In this document: positions 21,251 through 33,281 of the stretch, one piece after another
How positions within the stretch are numbered: position 1 is the first letter of the stretch
Layout: every line of letters begins with the position of its first letter
Origin: Bubalus kerabau
Taxonomy: Eukaryota; Chordata; Mammalia; Artiodactyla; Bovidae
Assembly: GCF_029407905.1 (NCBI RefSeq)
Contig: NC_073646.1
Span: forward strand, 10,806,001-10,870,000
DNA length: 64,000 nucleotides
Reading direction: 5' to 3'
Program-made: the position numbers and the translations under genes
The notes under the pieces: generated by a model
The model's input: the letters and a program-made list of their open reading frames with translations, nothing else
The model's database searches: none
Told to the model about the DNA's origin: nothing

Positions 21251-24200
21251 AATTTCTAAAGGTGGGATCAGCCACATGGTATGAAGGTCCATATGGCTTT
21301 TCCATTCACATCTCACAGGCTTTTCTTGAGACCGTCTCGGGAAGGGCCAAGAACCTTATCTGCTGGAGGAGCTTTCACAGAGGCCTGTTTGCCCATGCCC
21401 TGGTCCCATGATCTCTGGTGCATCTGTGAGTTTGCAAATACTTGGCAACCCATGTGTGTTTAACTCGCATCCAGAGAGTCCGTTGGCACTCCCGGCAAAG
21501 CTAGTTCATCGAGAACACGATGAAGCAAGAGAGGGAGGCCCATAGCCCCGACTGCAGGCGCTTTCCCTGAGTTCTCTGCTGAGCCCTTGGTCGAACCGGC
21601 TCTCAAAGTGTTGCCAGCTTGATTTGGGGAGGAGCCCCAGGAAATTGCAGAGGGCTTCTGGGCACTGAGCTAAAAAGCAAACAAACAAACAGAAAACATC
21701 GCTGAGGCTTTCTGGGTCCCTATGCCATGGAAGGAAAGGAGCTGGATTTTTATAGCAGCAGATGAGGGAAAGATGCCTTCAGTTGCCTCCACTCAGCTAG
21801 ACCCACGAATGGGTGTTTTCGGCAGTTGGCGGGGTTTCTTTTTTCTCTAACTCTTAGCACCTACAGGAGGTGCACCATATTTTTTGTCTGTCTAAGGCTT
21901 GACCCCTAATCCGTTCCCTACATGAAGGAACTTTGCTATCCTGACTGCAGTCTCAGCGTCTCTTTGGCTCCCCCACACACTCCACCCCACGTTTTAACAT
22001 AATAAATCCGGGCTTTAAAGAGCTTGAGAGAGAAGACAAGTGTCTTAAGAGAAGGGGTAGGTGACCGCCAAACCATCCAGGCTGGGGCATTGTCCAGAGT
22101 GTAACAAGATCGGCTTACCCTCAGCTCAGTGCCCATACTCTCAGGCCCCCTCCATTCACCATTCTGATAAATAAGCTGCTCGGGGAAAGCCATCCTGACA
22201 TTTTGATTTGTTAGGGAGTGATTCATTTTTGAGGCAAGCAAACAGCTTGTATACTTGGGGGTTTACCGCTTGAAGTGATTAAGAAGTCAGCCACTATTAA
22301 GCTAGTTCTGTGGAGCTGTGGCTGCCCACACCCCTCCCCACCCCCAGGAATCTTCCTGACTCCTGTCTGGATTTGCCTTGACGTTGGCCGTAGTTAAGCT
22401 GAGGCCCCAGCCCCCACCTCCCTAGCCACCAGCACCGCACGCAGCCCATCACCCCGTGCCTCTTCCTGCAAAGTCCTGCCCCGCTCCGAGGTGGGGCAGT
22501 GGGGGCGGGGAGCTTACCCGCCACACCCCCTCCAGGCTTCACATCCGCATGCCATCACATCGCTGGGGGTATAAATAGACCCAGCTTTTGATCCTCAGAC
22601 AAAAATAATTTTATACAAACATCAGTACAAAAGAGCTGCTCCACCAGGGCAGCCGGGTGTGGGTTCCCCCAAGTCCTGAGGTGGGAACAGAGCAAACTCC
22701 CTCACCCCCCTCCCACCCCCCTGCTCCACCCAGACCTGCCCACCAGGGTGTGGAGGCAAGGAGGCTCCGAGAAGTGGGGAGACTGGCCAAGGCCCGCGGC
22801 GGGCAAGCAAGTGGGCCAGGATGGAGCCCAGGCTTCCCTGGTGCCCCCACCCTCTCCCTGGCCGTGCCTGCTGTTCCCATCCAGGGAAGGGGAGCAAAGC
22901 ATTTCAGGCTTTTGGGGCCCCGCTGGCGGCCCCTCTTGCAGTGACTCGGCATTGCCACCATAGCTTGCGAGCAGCCTCGGGCAGACTGTACACAAAGGGC
23001 CCGGCCATGTTCCAGTCAGCCTTGCCTGACCAGTCAGAGGGCCCTCGTCTCGGACCCCTGCGGGACACATGCCTGAGTTCTGAGCAAGGCCTGGTCAGGC
23101 CTGGAGAACCTGCTGGGAGAAGTGTCAGTGGGCGCTGGTGGTGGGCGAGTGTGAGGCTTAGAGCCAGGAGGAGTGCACTCAGGCTGGGGAGGCTTGATGT
23201 GACTGGCCAGGAGGGTCAGGGTCCCCGCTGTCAGTGGGGAGAAGGCCCCGTCCGCATCCCCACCCCAACTTGGTGCAGAAGCAGGGGCACAGAGCTCCCG
23301 GGGGGCTGCCGCAGCAACCGGCACAGCCTGCTAGGCTCCCAGGAGCGTCCACGAGGAGTCTGTTCCATGGGAGCTTCCCGGGCGGTTCGTGGATAAGATC
23401 AGGAGCCACGCCCTTTAGAAAAGCAGGCTGTACAGGGGTCAGGAGTCCCCTTCCGGGCGCTCCGGGGCGGCTCGTTCAGAATAGCCCGCTCCCACCACGT
23501 GCCCAGCACCCAGGGCCGAGCAGGCTGGGTGGTCATTCTCCCCGCAGCAGCCGAGTGGGGAGAGGTCGGTGACCCACGCCCCTCAAGCTTGCAGCTGGGT
23601 TAGACACTGGGTGCACGTCCTGGCGCTGAGCCAGGCAGGGCTTGCCAGGGTCTGCGAGTCTCCAAACTGGGGCTCTTCCACTTCCTCGGGATGGGCAGGC
23701 CGCAGCCCCATCCTCAACCCCAGAGTTGCTCAGAGGGCCAAGCCAAACTGTAATTGCCTGCTTTTCGCCAGAACTTGTGTCCCTCATGCACCAAACTTTA
23801 CGCCAGACCTGCCAGGGCAGAGCCAAGTCCCTGGCGGGGTGCATCTTCAAGGTCTCCCCTCCCGCCAAGGGTGGCTTCAGAGCTCGGGTTGGGTGCCCTG
23901 CCTCTGGCAGGACTCAGCCACGTGAGCAGAGGCCCCGCGGTTTGGTGGCGAGGGTGTCCCGCGTCCATCTGTGAGTGTCACCAGGACGCCTCTGAGCCCC
24001 GAGGCTGCATTGTCCCCTTCAAGGGTGCAGCTGGCACGATGCTAAGCCAGCATCAGGCACTGATTTATGACTCGGCGTCTCCCCACACACACGCACTCTG
24101 GGATCTATGGCTGTCTGCACCCTTTTCCACGAAATAACGTCGAAGTGTGTCAGGCCCGTCCAGTGCCCGGCGAGTTCAGCTAATTCTAGGGAGCAGACCC

Positions 24201-24362
24201 AAACTGTGAAGGAGCTGGCTTTGGGTCAGTTAGCCCTCCTCTTCGGGCGGGGGCTCCGCCCCCCAACCCGTGGCCTCACACACATTCTCTGGGGAGGCGG
24301 CACCCTCTGTCCAGGCCGGCCGGCGGCCCCACTGGGTCACAGCTTCCCGCCTTGCCTTGCAG
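21251..24362 (+). other. Intron or upstream region of the 24363 exon
   Basis: Becomes GC-rich beyond 22300. It ends in a strong 3' splice site: a pyrimidine-rich tract (TTCCCGCCTTGCCTTGCAG) just before 24363. No earlier exon of the gene could be picked out with confidence. Around 22930-23000, GGCATTGCCACCATAGCTTG resembles a diverged DNA-transposon-type repeat, weakly. Confidence 0.5.
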
Positions 24363-24524
24363 GCTTCGCTGTGGCCCAGTGCATAAACCAGCACAGCTCG
24401 TCCTCGCTGTCCTCGCCCTCGCCGTCGGCCAGCGGGAGCCCCAGCGGCAGTGGGAGCACCAGCCACTGCGACTCCGGAGGTGCCAGCTCATCGTCCACCC
24501 CCTCGGCCGCCCAGAGCCCCGCAG
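24363..24524 (+). CDS. Internal exon of an unrecognised Ser-rich protein
   Basis: A 162-bp internal exon. It starts after TTGCAG (24357-24362) and ends before a donor reading GCAG/GTATTG (GT at 24525-24526). It enters with two bases of a split codon and leaves with one (phase 1 to phase 1). The 53 complete codons begin FAVAQCINQH and continue as a low-complexity Ser/Pro/Gly tract; about 21 of 53 residues are Ser, including two SSSS runs. The G/C third positions and numerous CpGs contrast with the flanking intron. Such tails are typically disordered and phosphorylated (general knowledge; no site is proved). Phase and orientation match the terminal exon at 34558. The protein looks like the C-terminal tail of a larger one whose domains are encoded upstream. 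I could not name it. Confidence 0.72.
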
Positions 24525-27279
24525 GTATTGGCCGCGGGACACGGTGCGGTGGGAGGGACTTGAGGAAACGCTGCGACCCCTTCACCTGAGGCCCCTGGCT
24601 GCCCCTTGCCACCGTGTCTGGGGACTCTGCCTCTCAGGGTTCTGCGTCCACTCCAGCGTACCATTGGGGGTGGCTGGCTGGCTCGGCCCCCACTGGGGGA
24701 AGAATGGCTCTCTTCATGGGCTGGCCCACAGGCCGCAGAGCTGGAGGGGTGGACAGTGGGCGACCCGGCCTAAATTCATCCCACTGTCACCTCCAGGGTC
24801 ATAGGTGTCACGGGAGGGGTCTCCCAGATGTGATGCTTTGAACTCTGGCAAAAGAATTGTGTCTCTGCTAATTTTTTTTTCCCTCCATAACATACCAATT
24901 TTCTCTTTAAATGTTTGGGGCCGTCCACTCGTCTGTGACCAGGGGGTGCCTCTTGCTGGCCTTTTTGGGAGTCTGTCAGGATGGGCGGGAGTCACAGCTT
25001 GCCCTCCTATAACTGATGCAAGCACAGGTGTGGCGCAGAGAGACCCTGTGTGCAAGGAGCCTGGGGTGAGACGCGCGTGGTCTGCGCAGCTCTCTGAGCC
25101 CCTCACACGTGAGCCCCTGGCTGCAGTGCATAAGATCCCAGAAATGAAGATGCCAGGCTTGTTTCCTGAGCACCACGGCCCCTGAGTGCAGCCAGAGGAG
25201 CAGGGCCTCGCGCCTGCCTGCTGCTTCACACCCCGGCGGGTGACCCAAGGGTCTGGAGGCCCCAGACGTCTCTGATTTGGGGGACCTCCATAACTCTGGT
25301 CTGCACCCCCATCTCAGGACCCTCAGTGTTATTCCCTGTTCCTCCAGGGTCCCCTCCAGAGCCCCCACCCATTGTTATTTCAGGGACACCTGTGCACACC
25401 CTTGTTGACTGATGGATTGATGGGTCTTGACAAAAGCAGAGTGCCAAGGTGGAAGTCACCATGGTGCCAGGAAATTGAGGGCCCTGGGCCACCGGCCACT
25501 CAACACCAGAGGCAGAGATCCCCTTGGCCCCGACCCCTCTGTCCGGAGTTTTCAGCTTCCACTGTTCTCAGCAAAGGGTTAACCGCGCCTGGTCTCCATG
25601 CCTGTGGCTCAGGGCACCCCCGCCCCTCCTCCCACGAGCATCCATTACCTCCATCTCTGACGGACATTCATGAGGGCCCCAGCAGCAAGGTCACCCTCAA
25701 GCCACCTCACTTAGAGCCCCCTTAAACTCAGCACCTGCTCCCCTCCTTGCCCCAACCCCGGGGAGAGACGACCGCCCTTTCTGAGCTATTTCTGAGCCCG
25801 ACTGAAGGTTGGCTGCGTGTCCAGGCAGTGCTGCTGCCGTTCCCAAGCTCGTAGCTGGGAAATCCAGACAGAGCTTTCTCAGAAGCCAAGGACAGCCCTC
25901 AGCCTCCTCCTGAAGCCTGGGCTCATGCTGGCTTTGAGGGCCCAAGAGCAGGGTTATGTATTGACGTGCCACGTGTGTGCCCGCGTGCTCTGGCGTGTGC
26001 ATGGTTCTGTGTCTGTGTCGCGTGCACCCACACACACACAGACTTCCAGTTGCATTCTGGGTGAAAGGTCTCTTCTGGTGCCACTGTTACACCTTCCTTT
26101 CGCGTTTAAGGAGGCACAGCCGACAGCTAAACAAACCAAAGAGCCATACACTTCTTTGCCTCCGACTGAAGCCAGAAGAGAAACACGCTATCAAAGTCGG
26201 GCCTGGTTGTACAGAGGTCCAGCCGAGTGTGGCCCTGGGGCTCTGCACCATGCCCACCGTGCGCTTTGCGCTCGTTTCTTTGTTCTTGGCCTCCATCCCC
26301 TGCTCGGTGCCAGTGACATGTCTGCTCATCTCCGAAACGCGGGGGCTGTTAGCCCATTGTCAGGTAGATGAGTGATGCTCAGCCCCCGGCTGTCTGCTCC
26401 CGATCCGTGTGTCCCCGGCAGGCCTGCAGGGGCAGGCGTTGGAGGCCCCATTTTTTATGCTGCCTGACAGTAAAAGCCTGGGGCCCAGCCTGCCCGCCCA
26501 GATCTCTGCAGACACTGAAATAACTCACCTCCCGATGCAGGGCCGGCCCGTGGGGCGGCTGGTGCTTCCCTCTCAACTGAGGAGCCAGCTGTTGATCGCT
26601 GCAAGGAGAGAGTGCCCCGGGGTTGGGGCGGCAGGCCCAGGAGGATCTCTGGTCACTTCCTCTTGATGCCAAACCTCCAGGCCAGCCTTCAGCCACCAGG
26701 TCCATTCAGAAAACAGCCCGTGGGGTTTCCATGTTCCCTGGAGGGACAAGTCTACCCAAATGATGCCAGCCTCTGCCTGGGGTCCTACCCAGCCTTGCTA
26801 GATGAAAGAAGAGGGGAGGGTTATATTGGGACAGGTGCCCTTCTTCCCATGTCCTGATTAGATGTCCGCCCAGGTGGTGACCCAGTGTTCAGGCTTCTGA
26901 TTTGGAAGTCATCAGACTGTCCCCTGCGGGGTCAGCTGGACAGGAGCTCTAGCCAGGACCTCACCCCATACCCCATCCAGCCTGGACAGCAAATAGCAGC
27001 AGCCCAGCTGCAGGGGCCACTTATCCCAAAGTGGGTTTTGAGGGCACAGTGTGGATCAGAAGCACTGTGTGTTTTTGAGCCTTCTGAGTCCAGGAGGTTC
27101 CCAGGGTGGAGAGCAGCTGCCAGGCCCTCTGCAGCTGAAAGTAGCAAACTCCAGGGCTTCTGTGCTCTTGGAGCCACACTGTGCGTGTCAGGGTTTGGTC
27201 ACAAACGCACTCAGGAGATGCTGTCCACTAGGAGATGAACCCAGTGTTTTTTTTCTCTGACCCATGGGGTTGAAACATG

Positions 27280-27527
27280 GAATTGTGTGGCTCAGACAGT
27301 AAAGAATCCACCTGCCAATGCAGGAGACCCAGGTTCAATCCCTGGGTCAGGAAGATTCCCTGGAAAAGGAAATGGGAGATCCCCTGGAGAAGGGAAGGGC
27401 ATGGCTACCCACTCCAGTGTTCTTGCCAGGAGAATCCCACGGACAGAGGAGCCTGGCAGGCTGGGCTGCAGTCCATGGGGTCACAAAGAGTCAGACACTA
27501 CTGAGCGACTAACACTTTCACTTTCAT
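27280..27527 (+). mobile_element. Bov-tA SINE with internal duplication
   Basis: GTGTGGCTCAGACAGTAAAG to GAGCGACTAACACTTTCACT. The GATCCCCTGGAGAAGGGA segment is partly duplicated (27349-27375 and 27376-27400), and GGCTG is doubled near 27456, so the copy is longer than usual. Confidence 0.88.
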
Positions 27528-27654
27528 CCATGAAAAGCGGAGATGACCTTCACACTATCAGCCATCAGTGTGGCCTGGGCCCACACTGCCCAGCCCTCCA
27601 GGTATGCCCCCTCCACAGGGCACCCCAGTAGACTCTGCTCCCCAAATCCACGTG

Positions 27655-27830
27655 ACAGGCGTGCAGCTCACAAGCACTTTACAGACACCCGCCCATTGAA
27701 TTCTGCCACCCTCTGCCTCACACTGAGCAGCTGAAAGCCACAGAGGGTCGGAGGGGTCTCACAGCTTGGCCAGGATGCTGCAGCTGGTAGCAGGGGGCCC
27801 AGATAGGAACCCAGCCTCCGAGGTCCAGAG
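27655..27830 (-). repeat. MIR SINE relic
   Basis: CACAAGCACTTTACAGACAC through AATTCTGCCACCCTCTGCCT to ACAGCTTGGCCAGGATGCTG follows the order of an antisense MIR. Degenerate. Confidence 0.4.
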
Positions 27831-28424
27831 CCCTGCCCCACGCGCAGAGACGACCCTGCACGCCTCGCCGCCTCCCTGCGTCTGTCCCCGGTGCCTCCAG
27901 GGGGTGCCCCTGAGACCCGGGCATTGGTCCCACTCCTGGCTGGAGACTGCCAGTGACATGCAGGCATCTCCCCTTCTGAAGCTCGCCGTTGCTTTGGAGC
28001 CAGAGGAGGAGCCTCAGCCTGCTCACAGAGGCCCAGGTCACTGCGCAGCTCCTGCAGTGGGGGAGCCCAGGGGCCCCCCAGTCAGCCACAAACAGACCCC
28101 AAACGGCCAGGGGTCCTCAGCCATGGGTTCACCCCCAGAGGAGGGCGTGAAACTCTCTTGATGCTCCATTGTGCTTTCCACCTCCACCCTTGGTCCAGCC
28201 CAAGGGACCTTGCATTTCATGGGTTTGAAAGAGGCCCATGTTTATCCCAAACATGAATTTCCTCAGCTTCCCATGGGGCCTTCAGTCACGTGGGCATCAG
28301 ACTGAGCTCAGTAGGGTCTCTCCACCAACCCAGCTCCCACACCGTGCCCAAGAGGCTCTTCTGTCTGCCTCTGACTACCTCAGCCTTGGCACCCTACCCC
28401 AGCCATGGTCCCTGTTTGCAAACA

Positions 28425-28640
28425 AACAGATTTTTGTTGAGTTCCTACTGTGCGCAGGCCCTAAAGCCTGAAATGTATAAGCTGGCAGGGAGGCTAAGTC
28501 TGTCAGAGGACCACACAGATAAGTGTCCATTTATAAACTATGAGCTGGGGGCTGTGGGCAGGGCCAAAGCCTCCCAGAGGAGGCGTCACTGGGGGCGAAA
28601 GCCCAAGAATGAGGGGCTGACTAGAGGGCTCCCTGGAGAA
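28425..28640 (-). repeat. L2 LINE relic
   Basis: TTTTTGTTGAGTTCCTACTG TGCGCAGG-type text is the reversed 3' end of L2. It continues to the CAGAGGAGGCGTCACTGGGG region. Confidence 0.45.
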
Positions 28641-29046
28641 GGTGGCCTTTGGGTCAGTTCCCCAAGGCCCAGTCCAGAATCTGGCTGGTGACAAGTCCAT
28701 TCCTTTCCCCCACCTCTCTGGGATCTACCTATCAATTCCATTCTTGCAAATACAGACCCGAGGGCTGGTCTGTCTCCAAGAAACAGCCTCCACGCTTATC
28801 AGGGCCAAGGACCCAGCTTAGGCTTCAGGCCCGCACAGGCAGAGGGACCATCACCAGAAGGGGGAAGGGACCCGACTAGACAGGTCACCAGTTTGCCAGG
28901 GGCCCACAGATATCCTTCTGTGCAGGGAACACCTGCTTCTGAGTCTCCTTCACATACCAAAGACAGATCGTGGACACTGGTGAGTGGCTTCTTAGCAAGT
29001 TAAGGCCCTCAAATCAGGACCAAGAGATACCCGAGGCTGAATTGAA

Positions 29047-29216
29047 AGTGTATTCCCTCAGTCATGTCTGACTCTTTGCAACCCCATAGACTGTAGCCCA
29101 CCGGGCTCCTCTGTCCATGGAATTCTCCAGGGGCATCTTCCCAACCCAGGGATCAAACCTGGGTCTCCTGCATTGCAGGTGGATTCTTTACTGTCTGAGC
29201 CACCAGGGAAGCCCCC
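29047..29216 (-). mobile_element. Bov-tA SINE with internal deletion
   Basis: Antisense: CCTCAGTCATGTCTGACTCT to TTTACTGTCTGAGCCACCAG. The normal stretch between TTCTCCAGG and CATCTTCCC is missing. Confidence 0.88.
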
Positions 29217-29705
29217 AGACTGAAGGAGAGGTCAAAACTGAATTCTGTGGTAACCGCAGGAGCAAAGCAGAAAGAGCTGGGGGCACGGGGATTTTATTCT
29301 CATTGTGAATTATTTATCTGTTAAAGCTGGGCCCCGGGGGGCTTTTATTGTTTGGTTTCAACACCTGATTCATGGGTCCACCTGTTCCCACCATCCTTTA
29401 AAGACAGTTTTCTGGGATCCTCAGGTCTTTCCAAGCAGGCACCCTGTGCTGCAGAGGTGTCCCGGCACCCGGCCTCTTGTCGCCGGCTCTTCCGGCATAG
29501 CCAGCCTCATGGGCCGCGGCTCGTTCTCCAGGGAGAAAATCAAGGGTTTGGAATGAGGAGGTTTTTTTTCATTAAACATTTTATGGTTTTGAGATTGAAG
29601 AAAACATGGCGGGAAAGAGAGAATAGACCCAATTTTAGAACCAAATGTAGGATCAGTAGGAACACTTTAGAAGTATCTTCTGGGTTATGCCCATGCGTGT
29701 GCTCA

Positions 29706-29742
29706 CGTGCACACACACACACATGCACACACATGCACGCAC
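29706..29742. repeat. (CA)n-rich simple repeat
   Basis: Imperfect ACAC/ATGC run within GTGCACACACACACACATGC and following bases. Confidence 0.75.
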
Positions 29743-30277
29743 TGTGGGATTCTAGTAGGAAAGCCTCCGCTAAGAGCTCTGTGACCCACACCAAGTTCCT
29801 CAAACAGCCACTCTGCCTCCGACCTTCAGTCCGTTTTGTTTCACCTGTGTTCTGGGTGAGTGACTTTGAGGAGGAGGATGGAAAATTTTTTGTTAAGAAA
29901 TGAAGTCAGACTGAAGGTCAAGGCCACTCTTTCCAGTGTCCATCTTCAGGCCCAGGGAATTCTGAGCTGGGGTCCCTCTGACTCTTCCCCGAGTGTTTAT
30001 AGGAAGAAGGAAGAGCTTGGCTCCTGGTGGCCCCGTTTTGGACGCCTGTCCCAGTCCCTCCCTCCCCATCCTCACCTGCTCCCTGAGACAATTGTCTGAA
30101 CCTGCGACCTTCAGCCCCAAGCACCCAGTTGGTCCCACTTGGCCGACTGAGCGCCACACGGCTCAGGGCCGACCTGTGTGTCACCGGCGTCCGGCACCAC
30201 AGGCGGGCAGGACTCTTGGACAAAACCCCAAGTCAAACGTCTTCTCTCTTCTCCCCAGTGTTCTCCGTGACATTAAT

Positions 30278-30395
30278 TTTAAGTGTGGTAAAACACACCT
30301 AACCCCTAACATCACATGTGCCATTTTAACCCCTTTTAAGCCAGCAGTTCAATCCGTTCGCCTTGTTGTGCTCCGTGGCATTCATCGTAAGCTTG
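30278..30395 (+). mobile_element. Old L1 relic
   Basis: GTGGTAAAACACACCTAACC, TGTGCCATTTTAACCCC and the following CAGTTCAATC...TTGTTGTG text resemble an ancient L1 3' region. Confidence 0.4.
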
Positions 30396-30902
30396 GCCCC
30401 AGTGTGAGTTTGTCTCACAGGGGGCGGCTGGTTCCTCCCCAGGGAGATGCGCCTAACACTTGTGTTGCAGCGATTAGCACCCACCCCCTGGCCCCTTGGC
30501 GCCTGCCCTCAGATTTTGCTGCTGTGGTTCAGTCTTGGTTTCAAAGGTGCGGACTGCAGAGCGCGGCGGCCGGGGGAGCAGCGCCTCGTGGCCGCGGAGG
30601 GCTTGTCTGGGGAGGGGTCACGGGAGGCTCTGCTGGTGGCTTCAGGGGCTGCCTTGTCAGTGGGGGTCAGAAATCCACTTGTTTCTCTAACTGTATCAAC
30701 TCTGATGCCCCAACCACACACCCTTCCCTCCTCAGATGGGCCCAGGGATGCAGGGTTTTCATCTTAACACACAGGCAGTTCTGTTCCTCCATCACCGAGA
30801 CCAGGTGTCGCTGACCACCCCGAGGCTTTCCTTCGCAACAGGACAGACCTCTGCCGTCTTTACCTGCTTGAGTCCCGCTCGTCTTAGCCCCCACCTTCTC
30901 CC

Positions 30903-30944
30903 GGGGTTGGTGGGGTGGGGTGGGGTGTCCCCCATGCATGGGGG
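30903..30944. other. G-run (possible quadruplex) beside a 16-bp palindrome
   Basis: Runs of four G at 30903-30906 and three more to 30925, separated by short loops, could form a G-quadruplex on the + strand. Immediately after, CCCCCATGCATGGGGG (30929-30944) is a perfect palindrome. The functional meaning is unknown. Confidence 0.4.
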
Positions 30945-31101
30945 CCGCGTCGGCAGCCCCCCCGGAGCACAGCCCCTGCCCCCCACCCCGCGCTGTCGTC
31001 GATGCTTCGCGTCCGTCACTTCTCTGTGTCCCCCTCCATGTCCCCCTTCTCTGTGCGGTTGTTAAAAGCTTTCTATGATCTGTCGCTGTGTTTCCCTCTA
31101 G

Positions 31102-31178
31102 TAAGGAGTGGCAGGAAAGGACGCCGGCGAGTGTTCAGCCTGTCGGAGGCCGACAGTCACGGCGGCCACTGGGTTTAG
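31102..31178 (+). CDS. Possible alternative terminal exon
   Basis: A 3' splice site preceded by TCGCTGTGTTTCCCTCTAG ends at 31101. Joined in phase 1 to the G left by the 24363-24524 exon, the following bases encode a split Val and 24 residues: a basic stretch (RSGRKGRRR), then VFSLSEADSHGGHWV, then TAG at 31176-31178. CpG density is high here. Using it would replace the acidic/Pro-rich 34558 tail with a short basic one. No poly(A) signal was found close downstream, and TA/GTAAGG at the same spot also resembles a donor. Chance is quite possible. Confidence 0.22.
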
Positions 31179-32423
31179 TGCTTCGATCGGCAGCTGTCAC
31201 GGCACCTCTGGCTCGGTCACTGCAGGCAGGTCTCCTCCGTTAGCCTCCTGGGCCCTCGACGCCCCCCGCCACCGCCCTGCACGCTGCATTTCCAACTCCT
31301 ACAGAGCCCCAGAACGCCGGACGAGGGCACGGGGAGCCCCAGCCACCTACCCGAGCCATTTTCTCAGCTCCGGTCCCGTCCTGGCCTCAATCCACCTGAG
31401 GACCGAACCCCCTGGCCCTTGACCCAGGGGGTGCAGCTGGGTCAGCTCCTCCGTGAGGCAGAGCCGGGCAGTCTGGAAAAACTGCCCTCCATGAGACACC
31501 GCACCAGGCTAGGCACAAGCCCTGAGCTAAGGGGGTTTCCAGCCCCTTCCCCCCCTCCCCCTGGCCCCCCAGTTAGGCCATGAGGGCTAGGCAGTAGAAT
31601 TTGCAAAAAGCCACAAAGAAGTCACTTAGTTGCTTTTTTTTCTTTTCCTTTTCCTCCCCACCCCACCCCCACCCCACTCCCCCTCTCCTCAGCCTTGCTC
31701 ATATCTAAGTGGTAGATTCCATCATATTCCAGCCGGAGGCCAAGTCATTTCACTTGTAAGCGCGCTGGTGGACATGACTCCACCATTTTCCCTTCTTGTG
31801 ATCAGAGCTCCAAATAGCGGCCGTGTGGGCTGTGGTCACTGCCACCCTCCTGCGATGCTCCCCCTAGGGTTCCCCCTGCCACGTGCCCTCCGTCTGGGCA
31901 GACAGGAGCCTTTGCCTTCTCTTGCATTTAAAAGCTGCCTCCCCTGAGCTTTGCCCTCCTACTTGCTGTCTTTTCTTCCCTACGTTGCTCAGTCCCACGT
32001 CCCCCAGCCTGAGCATGTCAAATCCTCATCTTGATTGGAAACTGTCACCCACTCGACAAGGATCAGCCCTGGAGCTGCAGATCAGCCTCCGAGGGTGCCA
32101 ACCAGGGACTCAGGGCACCCGCTGCCTTGGTTTCAACTCGAGGCAGCACCACAGGGAAGCTGAGCACCCCTCATGGGAACTGGACGTCGGGCTCTCCGGC
32201 TCCGGCCTCCACTCGTCTCCTGGGTCAGGCCCGAACCTGTGCCCTCGGAGCTCAGAAACACCAGCAGGCAAGCGAGGCCAGAGGGTACGCAGTGACCACT
32301 GCAGGTCCACGCTTGACCAGGAACAGTGTCCTCCCTGGGTAATTTTCCCTTGAATGTAGAAATTTTCTCTGAATGTATACATTGTAGCTAACATTCAGGA
32401 AGCAGCTCTTAGTTTAAAAATCG

Positions 32424-32488
32424 GTAGGTAGATATAGATAGATAGGTGGGAAATAGATGATAGAAGATGATCGATAGGTAGATAGAAA
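32424..32488. repeat. (GATA)n-like microsatellite
   Basis: Degenerate GATA/GGTA tetramers: TAGATATAGATAGATAGG and further interrupted units. Confidence 0.8.
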
Positions 32489-33255
32489 CAAAGAACAGTG
32501 TTGTAGACAATGGGTAAGAAAAGGTGATTTTTCTTGTTTAAAAAAAAAAATAGGAAGAGGCTTTTTCTCAGGGGACAAATGGATCCTTTTAATAAAGTTG
32601 TTCTTTTCCTAAAAAAGAAACCACTTTTGTGTGTACTGCATCATTTGTTGGTTTGTTTCCTAATATATTTAACGGCAGTCTTTTCACACGCTTGATTGTT
32701 CTCACCACCAGAAACCCGGGCAGGACTCAGGGAATGAGGTTTGCCAGCCTCTTGAAAATCTGCGTTCAAGTGCAGACCCAAGCAAAGAGGGAATTCTCCT
32801 GGAGAATTCTGCAGAAAACCTGAAGGAAGCGCTCCGAAGCTCTGTCTCCAGATGGCACAGAAGTGCCGTTTGGTTGGTTAGTCATCTCTAAACTGCCTCG
32901 CCAGTAGCTAAGCCCACACGTGGGTCCTTCTGTAATAAGTTCCTGGACACGCTCGTGTGAAGCGAGGCGAGGCTGCCAGAGCAGGTGAGCCCCACGCTCA
33001 GAGCCTCACGTTCAGGGCGCGCCACGTCCCAACATGAGCCCAAGGCCTGAAATCAGCCCGTCACCACCAGGCGTCCTTACTGAGTGGAGCAAATTCACTG
33101 AAATTCAGAGAAACCAGAAAGTGTGTGGGGTTGTTTACTCAGCATTTCTGGGCTCAGATCGCACCTTGAATCATTTTTTCCACTAGTGCTCACCCGTATC
33201 CACCGACACCACCCCATCCCAGAGCCCCATGTGGTGGTATTCTTTGGGCCTACTC

Positions 33256-33281
33256 TTAAAAAAAAAAGGGGGGGGGGGGAG
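33256..33281. repeat. A-run joined to G-run
   Basis: About ten A followed by about eleven G, then a purine-rich stretch to 33307. Confidence 0.7.

Noticed and set aside
22821..23396. 191-codon frame on the + strand upstream of the Ser-rich exon
   Set aside because: Considered as an earlier exon of the same gene, but it is GC-driven, overlaps open frames in other phases and includes repeat-like text near 22940.
29993..30814. 273-codon frame on the + strand in the large intron
   Set aside because: It crosses an L1 relic (30278-30395) and has no acceptor and donor pair consistent with the neighbouring exons.
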